The position numbers and the translations under genes are program-made. A stretch of DNA of 54,818 nt from a virus: positions 1 to 54,818 of IMG/VR virus record IMGVR_UViG_3300037833_000027; one strand, given 5' to 3'. Shown here piece by piece: positions 7,601 through 16,101 of the stretch (position 1 is the first letter of the stretch; each line of letters starts with the position of its first letter). Below the pieces are notes generated by a model. That model was not told the origin of the DNA, ran no database searches, and worked only from the letters and a program-made list of their open reading frames with translations.

Positions 7601-7794
7601 CGCCGGCCCTCCGGGTGGAGCACGCCCTTGGCGGCCTCGTTCACGTCGTCCGTGCACAGCACGAGCTCCGCGACCGGGATCCGCTCCGCCGCCGCCCGGG
7701 CGCGAAGGGCGGTCAGCACGTCCGCCGCCTGCTGGTCGGTCAGCGGGTAGTGGGAGGTCGAGACCAGCTCCTCGATCAGCCGCCCGTCGCTCAT
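7597..7794 (-). CDS. 65-residue hypothetical protein
   Basis: A small mostly helical protein (LTDQQAADVLTALRARAAAE) with no family I recognise. It overlaps the upstream DUF6884 gene by 4 bases and the downstream DUF2958 gene by 4 bases (ATGA in both cases), which is the main evidence that it is real. It has no membrane segment and no cysteine cluster. It may be an accessory subunit encoded with its neighbours. Confidence 0.6.
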   Translation of the reverse strand: MSDGRLIEELVSTSHYPLTDQQAADVLTALRARAAAERIPVAELVLCTDDVNEAAKGVLHPEGRR

Positions 7795-8768
7795 GACCGC
7801 ACCCCCCTGCCGCCGCCGCGGGCGGCCGGCCGGACGGCGGCGACGACGAACTCGGGCCAGTCGGTCACGTCGACCTCCTCCATCGCCACGGCCTTCCGAG
7901 CGACGACCGCCGGCTTGGCCGGGAACGTGTAGTGGGCCGGGTCGTAGCTGGCCTTCAATCGGTCGTTGTACGTGTTCGCGTACGTGACCGTGCCGGCGAC
8001 CTCGTTGACCGCCATCCAGCAGGCGGCCCGACAGTTCGTGAACTCCGGCATGTCCCGCCGGTACAGCTGCGTCGCCTGGATGGGCGGGCCGGCGTAAGCC
8101 CGGGCCGGCCGTGCCGGCTCGGCCGCCTTCACCCTCTTGACGCTTCGCTTCGCGCGCATGGGGTGCTCCTTCCGAAACGGGGTCGCGGCCGGGTGGCAGG
8201 GAACGCCCCCGCCGCCGACGACGACATCTGTGATGACTCGCTTGTAGGCCACCAGCTGCTCGCCGATCGGCAGGCCGCGGACGGGCAGCCGGACGGCGAC
8301 GCCGTCCGGCAGATACGGGTTGTCGGCCAGCAGCCGCGCGTAGCGGGCACCGGCGTGCAGCTCGATCACCGCGCCCGCCGGCAGGCCGAGGCCGCGGAGC
8401 GTGCGGGCGACGGCGAACGCGAGGCCGTCCCGCTGCTCGCGGCTCAGGTCGGCCAGCTCGACGTCGTACGGCGGGATCGGCTGCTGCGGGTGGACCAGCC
8501 CGTGCTTCGCCGACAGGATCCGCCACGGCCGGCCGCTCGCCTCGGCGTACGCCCGCCGCTTGGCGAACAAGCCGGAGGTGTACAGGTCGGCGGCCGGCAC
8601 GCGGTCGTCGGTCGCCCGCTTCGACTTCGCGCAGCCGACGACGATCAGGTCGGCCTCGTTGCCGGCCGGCGGGAGGAGGTCGCCCTTGCCGTAGCGGGCG
8701 CGGACGCGGTCGAGGTGGCGGCAGATCGGATCGGGCTCGGCGATGGCGGACGGGTAGGTTGCGAGCAT
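7791..8768 (-). CDS. DUF6884 protein with C-terminal extension
   Basis: A 325-residue protein. Residues about 38-180 match the DUF6884 type: LIVVGCAKSK near the start, AADLYTSGLFAKRRAYAE, then ILSAKHGLVHPQQPIPPYD. The family is common in mobile elements and its activity is unproven; a nuclease-like role has been guessed. Residues about 204-325 form a separate basic domain. That part begins with an in-frame ATG at 8159 preceded by AAGGAG six bases upstream, so a 122-residue second product is possible. The gene overlaps the next by 4 bases and is second in a minus-strand operon. Confidence 0.78.
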   Translation of the reverse strand: MLATYPSAIAEPDPICRHLDRVRARYGKGDLLPPAGNEADLIVVGCAKSKRATDDRVPAADLYTSGLFAKRRAYAEASGRPWRILSAKHGLVHPQQPIPPYDVELADLSREQRDGLAFAVARTLRGLGLPAGAVIELHAGARYARLLADNPYLPDGVAVRLPVRGLPIGEQLVAYKRVITDVVVGGGGVPCHPAATPFRKEHPMRAKRSVKRVKAAEPARPARAYAGPPIQATQLYRRDMPEFTNCRAACWMAVNEVAGTVTYANTYNDRLKASYDPAHYTFPAKPAVVARKAVAMEEVDVTDWPEFVVAAVRPAARGGGRGVRS

Positions 8769-8796
8769 CGGTTTCTCCTAGTGGGTCGGTGGGGAA

Positions 8797-9090
8797 TCAG
8801 CGCAGGACGAGGTGGGCGACGGCACGTTCGAGGGTGGAGGCGACCGCAGTTCGCGAGCCTTGGTGGAAAGCTTGGCAGGCTCCGCCGGGGCTGACGGCGA
8901 TCAGGCCGAGGTAGCGTCCACCGCGGAGCGCGACCCACGACTTCACCCGCGACGCCGTCCAGTCGTACGGGTGGAGGTCGACGCCGGAGACGACCCGGGG
9001 CCGGTGGGGCGAGGCCGAGTACGGGTGGAGGTGTGCCGGCCAGCCGGCCGGCACGCGGTTCGAGTTCCGTTGCTTTAGCTGCATCAACAC
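8797..9090 (-). CDS. Hypothetical protein
   Basis: A 97-residue protein of unknown function, 28 bases upstream of the DUF6884 gene and probably the operon's first gene. It includes SRVKSWVALRGGRYLGLIAV and a C-terminal helix (TLERAVAHLVL). Two Met codons near the start (9090, 9084) are possible starts. It is divergent from the nuclease/EVE gene at 9210, with 119 bases between them that must hold both promoters. Confidence 0.55.
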   Translation of the reverse strand: MLMQLKQRNSNRVPAGWPAHLHPYSASPHRPRVVSGVDLHPYDWTASRVKSWVALRGGRYLGLIAVSPGGACQAFHQGSRTAVASTLERAVAHLVLR

Positions 9091-9209
9091 GAATTAGAAC
9101 AGACGGTGTTTTGGCCCACAATCATGAGCGAAGCTGCCGTCTCTAACGTGTTGCCGGGCCGGAGGCGGTCGCGACAATGCACACCCCCGAAAGGTAGGGT
9201 CACAACCAC

Positions 9210-9992
9210 ATGTCCACGGGCCACAAACCAAAGTTCAGGCCGGAGATGCTCGACCGGGGCCCCATGCAGTACGCCCCCGAGAACGAATTGGGTGTCGTGT
9301 TCCTCTTCGCAGAGCTGTCGCGTCGGTGGCGCCTGCGGGTGGAGACGATTCGGCCCGGGTACCCGGACTGCATCGCGTACCAGAAGGTCGGCGGCCGCGA
9401 ACGGCAGGTGCGGATCGAGTTCGAGTTCCGATCGCGGAACTTCTTCAGCCACCGGCACAAGGCCCGCGGGTGTGACTGGCTCGTCTGCTGGGAGCACAAC
9501 TGGCCGGCGTGCCCGGAGCGGATCCGCGTCGTAGAGCTGCGACGGGAGTTCGGTCTCGGATTTAACGTATGGGTGCAACCCGTGTCGGGCGAGTACAAGC
9601 AGCGGATCTCCGCCATCGACTCCGATCCAGATTGGAGCGCGCCCAGCCGGGCGCAGAAGGGGGACCTCCTGTTGTTCTATCACAACCGCCCGGACATGAG
9701 CATCAAAGACCTGTTCGTCCTCCGGGGTCCGGTCAGGCGCAAGCGTGCCGGGTGGCGGCCGGGCATGGACTACATGGCCCCGATCCGGCGGGTCTGCCGG
9801 TTGGACGCTCCGGTCTTCTTGGAGGACCTGAGACGCGACCGCATCGTGCGCACCGCGGGCTTCGTCAGAAAGAACATGCTCGGGCGGCCGAACGCCACCG
9901 AGCATTGGCCATACGTGTACGACATGATCGTCCGGCGCAACCCCTCGGTGCGGCGGCGCCTGGCTAAGTTCGCGCCCGATCAGCTTGGGTGA
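9210..9992 (+). CDS. PD-(D/E)XK-like nuclease fused to an EVE/PUA-like domain
   Basis: A 260-residue protein that looks like a modification-dependent restriction enzyme. Residues about 25-110 carry a nuclease-like core: ENELGVVFLF helix, Asp53 in GYPDCIA, then a strand with Glu70 and Glu72 (RIEFEFRSRNF), and a CDWLVCWEHNWP strand-turn. The usual Lys of ExK is not evident. Residues about 148-245 resemble an EVE domain, a modified-base reader (GDLLLFYHNRP, LRGPVRR, APVFLEDLRRD). AAAGGTAGG lies upstream of the ATG. It is known that EVE domains are often fused to nucleases in type IV-like systems; the combination here is inferred by eye. It is convergent with the decayed gene at 9993. Confidence 0.68.
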   Translation: MSTGHKPKFRPEMLDRGPMQYAPENELGVVFLFAELSRRWRLRVETIRPGYPDCIAYQKVGGRERQVRIEFEFRSRNFFSHRHKARGCDWLVCWEHNWPACPERIRVVELRREFGLGFNVWVQPVSGEYKQRISAIDSDPDWSAPSRAQKGDLLLFYHNRPDMSIKDLFVLRGPVRRKRAGWRPGMDYMAPIRRVCRLDAPVFLEDLRRDRIVRTAGFVRKNMLGRPNATEHWPYVYDMIVRRNPSVRRRLAKFAPDQLG

Positions 9993-10612
9993 TCAGCAGC
10001 TGCCACCACTGGCCCGAACGACACACCTGCGCGACCGGTCCGGCGCTCCGCCCGACGAGCCCCCGTGGCTGAACCGCTCCTTGAAGATGCATAGGAAGTC
10101 CTCGACCCCGTCGCAGGCGAGCCGCCGCAGCTCGCGCGGCAGCTGCGCCCGGGTCAGGTGGTCATCGGTCGCTTCCAGGCCGAGGGCCGCCGCCCCCTTC
10201 CGTACGCCAGCATGCAGGTAGACCTTGTCCGGCGACAGGTACAGCCATGCGCCCGGTCGGACTGCGGCGTCGTAGACGGACAGGTCGGCGAAGCCGGGGA
10301 CGCGGCAGCCGTCGACGATCGCCAGCAGCGCGTCGAAGTCCGCGGCCCGCTTGACCGCCTTCCGGCGGGCCCACAGGTTGTCGCGGACCTCCTCCAGGAC
10401 GTCACGCGGGATCCTGCGTTGGTGGTCACACCGCTTGCCGTCCGGCCGGGTGCGGTCCGGAGGCTGGGGAGCGACCGGTAGAACGCGGCCTGCTGCCGGC
10501 GAAGGGCGCGTCGGCTCTCGACGAACTGGTCGACCAGCCGCCGTAGGACGACCGGGCCCGTTACCGGCGTGGATATTGTCGTCGAGGTCGAACGCGATGG
10601 CATCGTCCCCAT
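9993..10612 (-). pseudogene. Frame-disrupted hypothetical gene
   Basis: Protein-like sequence switches frame. One minus-strand frame gives AFDLDDNIHAGNG near 10600 and then a long convincing stretch from about 10440 to 9993 (IPRDVLEEVRDNLWARRK, LLAIVDGCRVPGFADL, PGAWLYLSPDKVYLHAGVRK, ELRRLACDGVEDFLCIFKER). Between them the protein-like text (RRLVDQFVESRRALRRQQAA) is in another frame. In the main frame a stop codon lies directly before AFDLDD and there is no ATG. Two compensating frameshifts or decay would explain this. The family is unknown. The call rests on amino-acid composition only. Confidence 0.5.
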
Positions 10613-10835
10613 TCTACCGATGCGCGGATCAGCGCGTTTCGAATGTGGTGACTGCATACCGCGGTTGGGCCTTCAGTTCAGGCGTCCCGACGGCGACGAA
10701 TGTGGAGCTTCGATCGGCGGTGGCGTCTGTTAACCCCTATTTGGCACATGCGGCCGTCCCCGGGCTCAGCGGGGATGGCAAGCCCGCAGCCGGCCGGCGC
10801 AGCCTTTGTGCCTTTGCCAACTGGTCGTCGGGCAA

Positions 10836-11216
10836 TCAGCCGTTGCGGGTGCCTAGCTTCCGGGCGGCGGCCAGGACGTCGCGGACGAACCGCTTGACCG
10901 GCTCGTCGGACAGCCGCTCGAGGTCGCGGATCGCCGCCCGGGTCGTCGCGTCGACCGGCCCGTCCGGGATCTCGTCGGGCAGGAACAGCTCGTAGTAGCT
11001 CGCCCCAAGCGCGTCGGCCAGCTTCGCGACGGCCTCCAACGACGCGGCCTTCTCCCCCCGCTCGATCGACCCGACGTGCTTGAAGTCGACGCCGGCGGCC
11101 GCGCCGAGCTCCTGCTGGGTCAGGCCCGCGGCCTCGCGGAGCAGCCGCACGCGGCGGCCGAACAGGGCCGGCAGCGGCTCGGGGTTCGGGCTGTCCTTCG
11201 GCGGTCCCTTGGCCAC
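10836..11216 (-). CDS. XRE-family HTH regulator
   Basis: A 126-residue DNA-binding protein. Residues about 15-70 form a Cro/CI-type helix-turn-helix (RRVRLLREAAGLTQQELGAA, then HVGSIERGEKAASLEAVAKL). The C-terminal part is helical with basic residues. The GTG at 11216 is preferred, with a G-rich site just upstream; a TTG at 11249 is also in frame. It is divergent from the DUF429 gene, and a 9-bp inverted repeat (11294-11320) lies between them, so it probably controls both. Confidence 0.85.
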   Translation of the reverse strand: MAKGPPKDSPNPEPLPALFGRRVRLLREAAGLTQQELGAAAGVDFKHVGSIERGEKAASLEAVAKLADALGASYYELFLPDEIPDGPVDATTRAAIRDLERLSDEPVKRFVRDVLAAARKLGTRNG

Positions 11217-11293
11217 GCCCCCCAGATTAAGGGGTGCCGGAGATTGCAAAACCGTCCGTTTGGCGTCTTCGCCGGTGTCATTGCAGCCATTAT

Positions 11294-11320
11294 GGCGGTA
11301 TCGTGCCGGCGGATACCGCC
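11294..11320. promoter_or_regulatory. Inverted repeat, likely operator
   Basis: GGCGGTATC (11294-11302) and GATACCGCC (11312-11320) are perfect inverted copies with 9 bases between. The repeat ends two bases before the ATG of the DUF429 gene and lies about 80 bases upstream of the divergent XRE regulator. Binding there would block translation or transcription of the DUF429 gene. It has no T run. Confidence 0.6.
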
Positions 11321-11322
11321 TG

Positions 11323-12012
11323 ATGGACTACCTGTGGCACGTCGGCGTCGACCTGGGGTGCTCCGCGCAGAGCGGCAGCCCGTCGTCCGCCGTCGCCGTG
11401 CTCGACGCGGCCGGGAAGCTGACCGGGCCGCCCCGCCACTTCCGCCGGGCGGCCGAGCTGGTGGCGTTCCTGGCCCCCCTGCCCCGCGGTTCCATGGTGA
11501 TCGCGGTGGACGCGCCGCGGTCGGTGCCGGACCACACGAAGGAGAACTACGCCCGGCGGAGCTGCGAGACGCTGCTGGCCCGGCACTCGGGCGAGCACGT
11601 CGGCTCGTTCGCGGGCGTCGCGTCGCTGTTCGTGCGGTGGCACGAGATCGAGGCCGCCCATTTCGCCGACGTCCGGGTGATCGAGACGTACCCGCGGGCG
11701 GTGTGGGCGAGGCTCGGCGTGCCCCACAAGCCGAAGGACTATAAGGACAAGGGCAAGACCGCGGAGATCGCGGCCGCGATCGAGCGGCTTACGGGCGTGT
11801 GCTGCGCCGGGTTCACGTCCCACCAGGTCGACGCCCTCCTCTGCGCGTACACGGCCTGGTGCTACGCCCGGGGGCGGGTCGAGTGGCACGGGGAGCCGGG
11901 GGAGGGGCTGATGATCCTGCCGTCCGGCACGGGGACGGGGCGGCCGCCGCCGGACGCGGAGGCGATCGGCGATCCCTTCCGCCGGTTTGGGTCGCAGGAA
12001 TCCGGCCGCTGA
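11323..12012 (+). CDS. DUF429 family predicted RNase H-fold protein
   Basis: A 229-residue protein. It has the DUF429 layout: an N-terminal strand with Asp (HVGVDLGCSAQSG), VIAVDAP at about residues 60-66, YPRAVWARLG, and a late Asp in SHQVDALLCAYTAW. The family is predicted to have an RNase H-like nuclease fold; activity is not proven. The ATG at 11323 follows an inverted repeat with no clear ribosome site, so it may be tightly regulated. It is divergent from an XRE gene, a typical arrangement for controlled effector genes. Confidence 0.82.
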   Translation: MDYLWHVGVDLGCSAQSGSPSSAVAVLDAAGKLTGPPRHFRRAAELVAFLAPLPRGSMVIAVDAPRSVPDHTKENYARRSCETLLARHSGEHVGSFAGVASLFVRWHEIEAAHFADVRVIETYPRAVWARLGVPHKPKDYKDKGKTAEIAAAIERLTGVCCAGFTSHQVDALLCAYTAWCYARGRVEWHGEPGEGLMILPSGTGTGRPPPDAEAIGDPFRRFGSQESGR

Positions 12013-12057
12013 GCGAACAGCTGTTGCCCCCCTTGCCCCGACTGTCCCAGAAACCCT

Positions 12058-12257
12058 CGTGGTACATTCATCGCCCGTTGGCCACCCGCTCGCGGGAACC
12101 GATCGACCGGCGCGACCTACGTCGTCTGTCCCGCATCGCGGCCGACGACCGACGCGAGTTCTTAGCTCGGCGGCCCCGCTGGCACGCGATGGCGGGTCGC
12201 GCTCTGCGCGTCGCGCCCTGCCAAGGCGGCTCCCTCGATTCGCGTGGCCCCGTGTGA
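12058..12257 (+). pseudogene. Truncated small gene fragment
   Basis: A protein-like stretch (EPIDRRDLRRLSRIAADDRR, then EFLARRPRWHAMAGRAL) ends at a TGA after GSLDSRGPV. It has no ATG start. It resembles the N-terminus of a larger conserved protein seen in some actinobacteria and planctomycetes, but this is from memory and unsure. The rest of the 345-bp stretch between the DUF429 gene and the next minus-strand gene holds nothing I can support. Confidence 0.3.
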
Positions 12258-12357
12258 TGAGGCTACCTGTCATCGGACCCGTCCATGGCGCAATCGCCGA
12301 ATCGGTGATGCTGCGACCTCTGTTGTTGCCGCGGCTGGTGTCATCCCAGAATCGTGG

Positions 12358-12672
12358 TCAGTCGCCGGCGCCTTCCTCGTAACGGAATGAGTCGTCCCAG
12401 ATCGTCCAGCTGTCCACCCAATCCAACGTTGCCCCGTCCACCTTGGCCACGTACAGGGTCAGATATTCAGGTTCCCCGCTGCTCAGGTTGTCCACATACC
12501 TCTTGGCTGTGTTCCAATCGTCCAAGAGGTGCTGCGCCTTCATGCGGGCGGCAGCCTCGGTGCGGTAGACGCCGACGAACGCATCGCCCGCGTCCCCTTG
12601 ATACCCAACCATGAAACAGGACAGGAAGTCGCTGTCGTGCGGCTGTCCTACAGAATTTACTTCGCGTGCCAT
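12358..12672 (-). CDS. Hypothetical protein
   Basis: A 104-residue protein of unknown function; the start has GGGAGG upstream. An acidic, aromatic-rich sequence: CFMVGYQGDAGDAFVGVY, a helix (TEAAARMKAQHLLDDW), then strands (EYLTLYVAKVDG) and DWVDSWTIWDDSF. It reads like a small alpha/beta fold. No signal peptide. It lies about 90 bases downstream of the D12-class methylase on the same strand and may be cotranscribed with it. Confidence 0.6.
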   Translation of the reverse strand: MAREVNSVGQPHDSDFLSCFMVGYQGDAGDAFVGVYRTEAAARMKAQHLLDDWNTAKRYVDNLSSGEPEYLTLYVAKVDGATLDWVDSWTIWDDSFRYEEGAGD

Positions 12673-12763
12673 CACATCCTCCCGCGGAGATCATCCGCAG
12701 ATAGACCCGTCAGCAGGGATCCTACGAGTTCCCCCAGATGAGCCAACGGGATCACAGTTCAGT

Positions 12764-13561
12764 TTAGAAGTTCATCCACAGACCTTCGGTCTCCCGACGC
12801 TTTTGGCCACCACCGGCCGCGTGGTTGGCGATGTCCCGCGTCACGCACCGCCAATCACGGTAGAGCTTCCGATAGAGCTCGGACGGGTACCCGCTCAACA
12901 CCACCTTGGACCGGCACCCTCTCAGGGCGTCCGCCAGGTCAACGTGGTCGTCGTCCGTCATCTCGTGCCCGTACACCGACGTGCTCGCCCGCGTCCCGTG
13001 GACGTACGGCGGGTCGCAGTAGATCAGTGCCTCGGCGTCGTCGAACTTCCGGATCGCGTCGACCGCAGGCATGCACAGGAGCTCGACCCGCCGGAGCCGG
13101 GTGACGACCTGCGGCAACCCGTCGATCGCCGTCCACCACGCGTTGACGTCGCCTGCCATCCCGCCCCGGGCGCGGCGGGTCGTGCAGCTCCAGCTGCCGC
13201 CGCGGCCGCCGAACGACTGTCGCCACCGCACGAAGTCCCGCCGGGCCTCGTCGACCTCGCCCGCCCCGCTCGGGCGCCCGTCGGCCGCGGCGGCGTCAAA
13301 CTCGGCCTGAGCGTACGGCGTGAGCCGGAGCCGGTCGGCCAGCTCCGCCCCCCGCTCGCGCAGCACGCGGAACAGCCGCACGATCCGCCCGTCCAGATCG
13401 TTGTACGCCTCGACGTCGGCCGGCTCCTTGTTCAGCAGGACCGAAGCCCCGCCGCCGAACGGCTCAAGGTAGATCCGGTGTGGAGGGAAGTGCCCGATGA
13501 TCCAGTCGCACAGGTAGAACTTCCCTCCGTGCCATTTCACCGGCGGTCGTAACTTGGCCAT
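12764..13561 (-). CDS. dam: D12-class DNA adenine N6-methyltransferase
   Basis: A 265-residue SAM-dependent methylase that modifies adenine in DNA. It shows the D12 family order: N-terminal KWHGGKFYL, motif I EPFGGGASVLLN (residues 33-44), catalytic DPPY at 183-186, and a C-terminal ETEGLWMNF, as in Dam and phage T4 Dam relatives. No restriction enzyme gene is adjacent, so it is a solitary methylase, typical of mobile elements that avoid host restriction or control their own replication. Length is normal for the family. Confidence 0.92.
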   Translation of the reverse strand: MAKLRPPVKWHGGKFYLCDWIIGHFPPHRIYLEPFGGGASVLLNKEPADVEAYNDLDGRIVRLFRVLRERGAELADRLRLTPYAQAEFDAAAADGRPSGAGEVDEARRDFVRWRQSFGGRGGSWSCTTRRARGGMAGDVNAWWTAIDGLPQVVTRLRRVELLCMPAVDAIRKFDDAEALIYCDPPYVHGTRASTSVYGHEMTDDDHVDLADALRGCRSKVVLSGYPSELYRKLYRDWRCVTRDIANHAAGGGQKRRETEGLWMNF

Positions 13562-13748
13562 AGCTCCTCCACTCTCGACGTCACGCTGTGCTCCGGTCGC
13601 GAACTGCGGACCGGCCGACCTTACGAAAGGAATATGCTGCGAACTCGAACGGTGTTGCGCACCCGCAAGGAAACGTGCTCCGCACGTCGTCGGCCACCAG
13701 ACGAGTTTGTCCGGGAGGGCACCGCGGAGCCGCCGACCACCCCGAGGG

Positions 13749-15926
13749 CTACCCGGATGCTCCTCGGCCGCGCCGCGGGCTCCCGCATGCCCGTCCGTGC
13801 CGTCGGGGGCCCGTGGACCGGCCAGGCGGATCGGGCGGTGACGCCGCCCGCGCGGCCACGAGCGGGTCGATGGCCGCCGGGTCGAACAGCAGCATGCCGG
13901 AGATCGACCGCGTGGGCTGCGGCAGCTTGCCCGTCGTCAGCCACCGCCCGAGCGTCGTCCGCCCGATCCCGAGCAGCGTCGCGACCCGCTGGCCGGTGTA
14001 GAGATCCTTCGCCAGCTCCCAACGCTTCCGCGCCATCCCCTTGTGCCGACACTGGTCGTGGAACTGCGGGACGCCGGCCCAGTAGTGCTTGCGGCGGATC
14101 GGCAACGCCCGCCCGCACCCGCACGAGCAGACGTGCTTGCCCTCCTGCCCGCGCATCCACTCGGTGATCCGGTCGCCCGCCATCCGCGCGTCGCCGCGGA
14201 TCTCGACCGCGAACGCGGCGTCCGTCGCGTCGGCCGGGTCGGCGCCCGGCGGCGCGAGGCGGAGCCGGATCGACAGGTGCGACGCGTCCTGCGCGTCCAC
14301 AGTCAGCCCGTGGTGCTCGACCAGCGACCGCACGAACGCGCGGCCGGCGTCGGCCGTCTGGCCGACCAGGGCGTGCAGGCTCTTCAGGTACCGCGCGACC
14401 CGCTCGCGCGACATCGGCGGCCCGGCCGACTTGGCCGCCGCCGCGTCCGCCCGCTTGGTGTCGTCCCGCTCGCGCAGCTGCTTGGCCCGCTGGGTCAGCT
14501 CGACGATCCGCCGCCACGCCGCCTCCTGCTCGGCCTCCGCCCGCGCCCCGTCGTGCCGGCGGTACCACAGCTCGAGGTCCGCCTCGACCTTCCGCAGCGA
14601 GGCCACGGAATCCTCACCCCGCTCCTGCTCCCGCCGCCGGGCGTCGGCGAGCCGGCGGGCGGCCTCGTGGACGCGGTCGACCAGGTCGCCCGACGCGATC
14701 AGTTCGCCGACGCCGCCCCAGAACGCCTCGTGCACCTTGTCGGTGTTCAGCGGCGGGAACTCGCACCCGCCGACCGCGGCCGGGCCGCGGTACTTGCGCT
14801 TAGAGCAGACGTAGTACCCGTAGCTCCCGCCGGTGCGGCCGGGCCGGGCGGCCATCGCGGCCCCGCACGTGCAGCGGAGCACGCCGGTCAGCGGGTACCG
14901 GCGGCTCGCGTACGCCGCCGTCCCGCGGCCGAGGTGCTGGCACGTGTTCGCCGCCTTGATCGCTTGGGCGCGCCGCCACGTCTCCTGGTCGACGATCGGC
15001 TCGTGGCGGCCGCGGTGCAGCTCCTGGCGGCTCTTGGCCGCCCGCCGCCCGCGCTGGGTCTGGAACAGCTGCTCGTCGAAAGGGATCCACCCGGCGACCA
15101 CCGGGTCGTTGACGATCCGCCGGACCTTCTCCGGGCACCAGAGCAGGCCGGAGCGGCGGCGGTGGCCGAGTTGGTTCAGCTCGTTCGAGATCCGGCGGAC
15201 GCCCCAGCGGTCGTGCACGTACCGGTCGAAGACGAGCCGCACCACCTTGGCCTCGGCCTGGTCGACGTACAGGTGCCCCCGCTGGGGGTACTCGGTTTGC
15301 GCGGTGACGCTCGCCAAGTCGGTGTCGGTGCCGGCGGCGACCAGGTCGGCCCGCCGCCGCGCCTGGCTCGTGTAGCCGTACGACGGCGGGCCGCCGACGT
15401 GCCGACCGTCCTGGGCCATCGCCCGCTTGACCCGCCGGACGCGGTCGCCGACCTGATCCTTCTCCAGCTCGGCGGCCGCGGCCCGGACGCGGCCGGCGAA
15501 CTTGTCGGACGGGCTGCGGAGCGCGAGCGGGCCACTCAACGTGTGCAGCTCGACGCCGTGGTCGGTGCAGAGCTGGCGGAGCTGGTCCCACAGGGCGAGC
15601 TTCCGCGTTAGCCGGTCGACGTCGCGGACGACGATCGCACCGACCCGGCCGGCGACGACGTCGTCGATGAGCCGGCGCCCGGCCTCCCGGAGCTCGAACG
15701 GGACGTCGCCACCGACCGCCTTCAGCTCCTCGTACATCGTGACCGGGCCGAGGCCGGCGCGGAGGACGTAGGCGGTGATGTTCTCCCGCTGCGCCGACGC
15801 CGACAGGCCCTTCAGGCTCTCGTCTTTTGTCAATCGGATGTAGCCGGCGGTGACGCGCCGCTCACCGGCCGCCGCGGGCGGAGCCGGGGCTGGAACGCTT
15901 CGAACTTGTCCGACGGTCGCGTTCAT
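13749..15926 (-). CDS. Large serine recombinase family protein with Thr at the nucleophile position
   Basis: A 725-residue site-specific recombinase-like protein; the start at 15926 removes a non-homologous leader present in a longer frame to 16100. Domains: resolvase N-terminal (about 26-175; RDVDRLTRKLALWDQL fits the family), recombinase domain (about 215-330), a zinc ribbon (CTCGAAM then CSKRKY), a Glu/Arg-rich coiled coil, a second Cys-rich motif (CSCGCGRAL) and a C-terminal MerR/excisionase-type HTH (VATLLGIGRTTLGRWL). The Y-x-R-x-S motif reads YIRLTKDE, so the catalytic serine is replaced by Thr33. Either a nearby Ser acts or the protein is inactive or unusual. It lies upstream of the primase gene on the element. 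Confidence 0.88.
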   Translation of the reverse strand: MNATVGQVRSVPAPAPPAAAGERRVTAGYIRLTKDESLKGLSASAQRENITAYVLRAGLGPVTMYEELKAVGGDVPFELREAGRRLIDDVVAGRVGAIVVRDVDRLTRKLALWDQLRQLCTDHGVELHTLSGPLALRSPSDKFAGRVRAAAAELEKDQVGDRVRRVKRAMAQDGRHVGGPPSYGYTSQARRRADLVAAGTDTDLASVTAQTEYPQRGHLYVDQAEAKVVRLVFDRYVHDRWGVRRISNELNQLGHRRRSGLLWCPEKVRRIVNDPVVAGWIPFDEQLFQTQRGRRAAKSRQELHRGRHEPIVDQETWRRAQAIKAANTCQHLGRGTAAYASRRYPLTGVLRCTCGAAMAARPGRTGGSYGYYVCSKRKYRGPAAVGGCEFPPLNTDKVHEAFWGGVGELIASGDLVDRVHEAARRLADARRREQERGEDSVASLRKVEADLELWYRRHDGARAEAEQEAAWRRIVELTQRAKQLRERDDTKRADAAAAKSAGPPMSRERVARYLKSLHALVGQTADAGRAFVRSLVEHHGLTVDAQDASHLSIRLRLAPPGADPADATDAAFAVEIRGDARMAGDRITEWMRGQEGKHVCSCGCGRALPIRRKHYWAGVPQFHDQCRHKGMARKRWELAKDLYTGQRVATLLGIGRTTLGRWLTTGKLPQPTRSISGMLLFDPAAIDPLVAARAASPPDPPGRSTGPRRHGRACGSPRRGRGASG

Positions 15927-16075
15927 CCTGTTCAACCACGAGTCGTGCGAGCATCTCAACCAGCTCGTCCGCGACCGCCGCGGACGACGAGTTGAGTTTG
16001 TCGGGAGGGGAACACGCCGGTTGAGGTTCAGTAATGTTTTGCCTGCGAACATGGTCGGGCGGCGTGCCCGCGCGT

Positions 16076-16101
16076 CCGGAACGCTGGAACACTGGAACAC
16101 C
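16076..16101. repeat. 26-bp inverted repeat, left copy (partner 19795-19820)
   Basis: CCGGAACGCTGGAACACTGG plus AACACC at 16076-16101 is the inverted copy of 19795-19820 with one mismatch (position 16091). Each copy is itself built of iterated GTTCCAGC units. Together they bracket the primase and its partner. The left copy lies between the primase stop and the recombinase gene. Confidence 0.82.

Noticed and set aside
14043-15611. 522-codon open frame on the plus strand
   Set aside because: It is antisense to the serine recombinase, with Arg/Pro/Val-biased composition and no motif.
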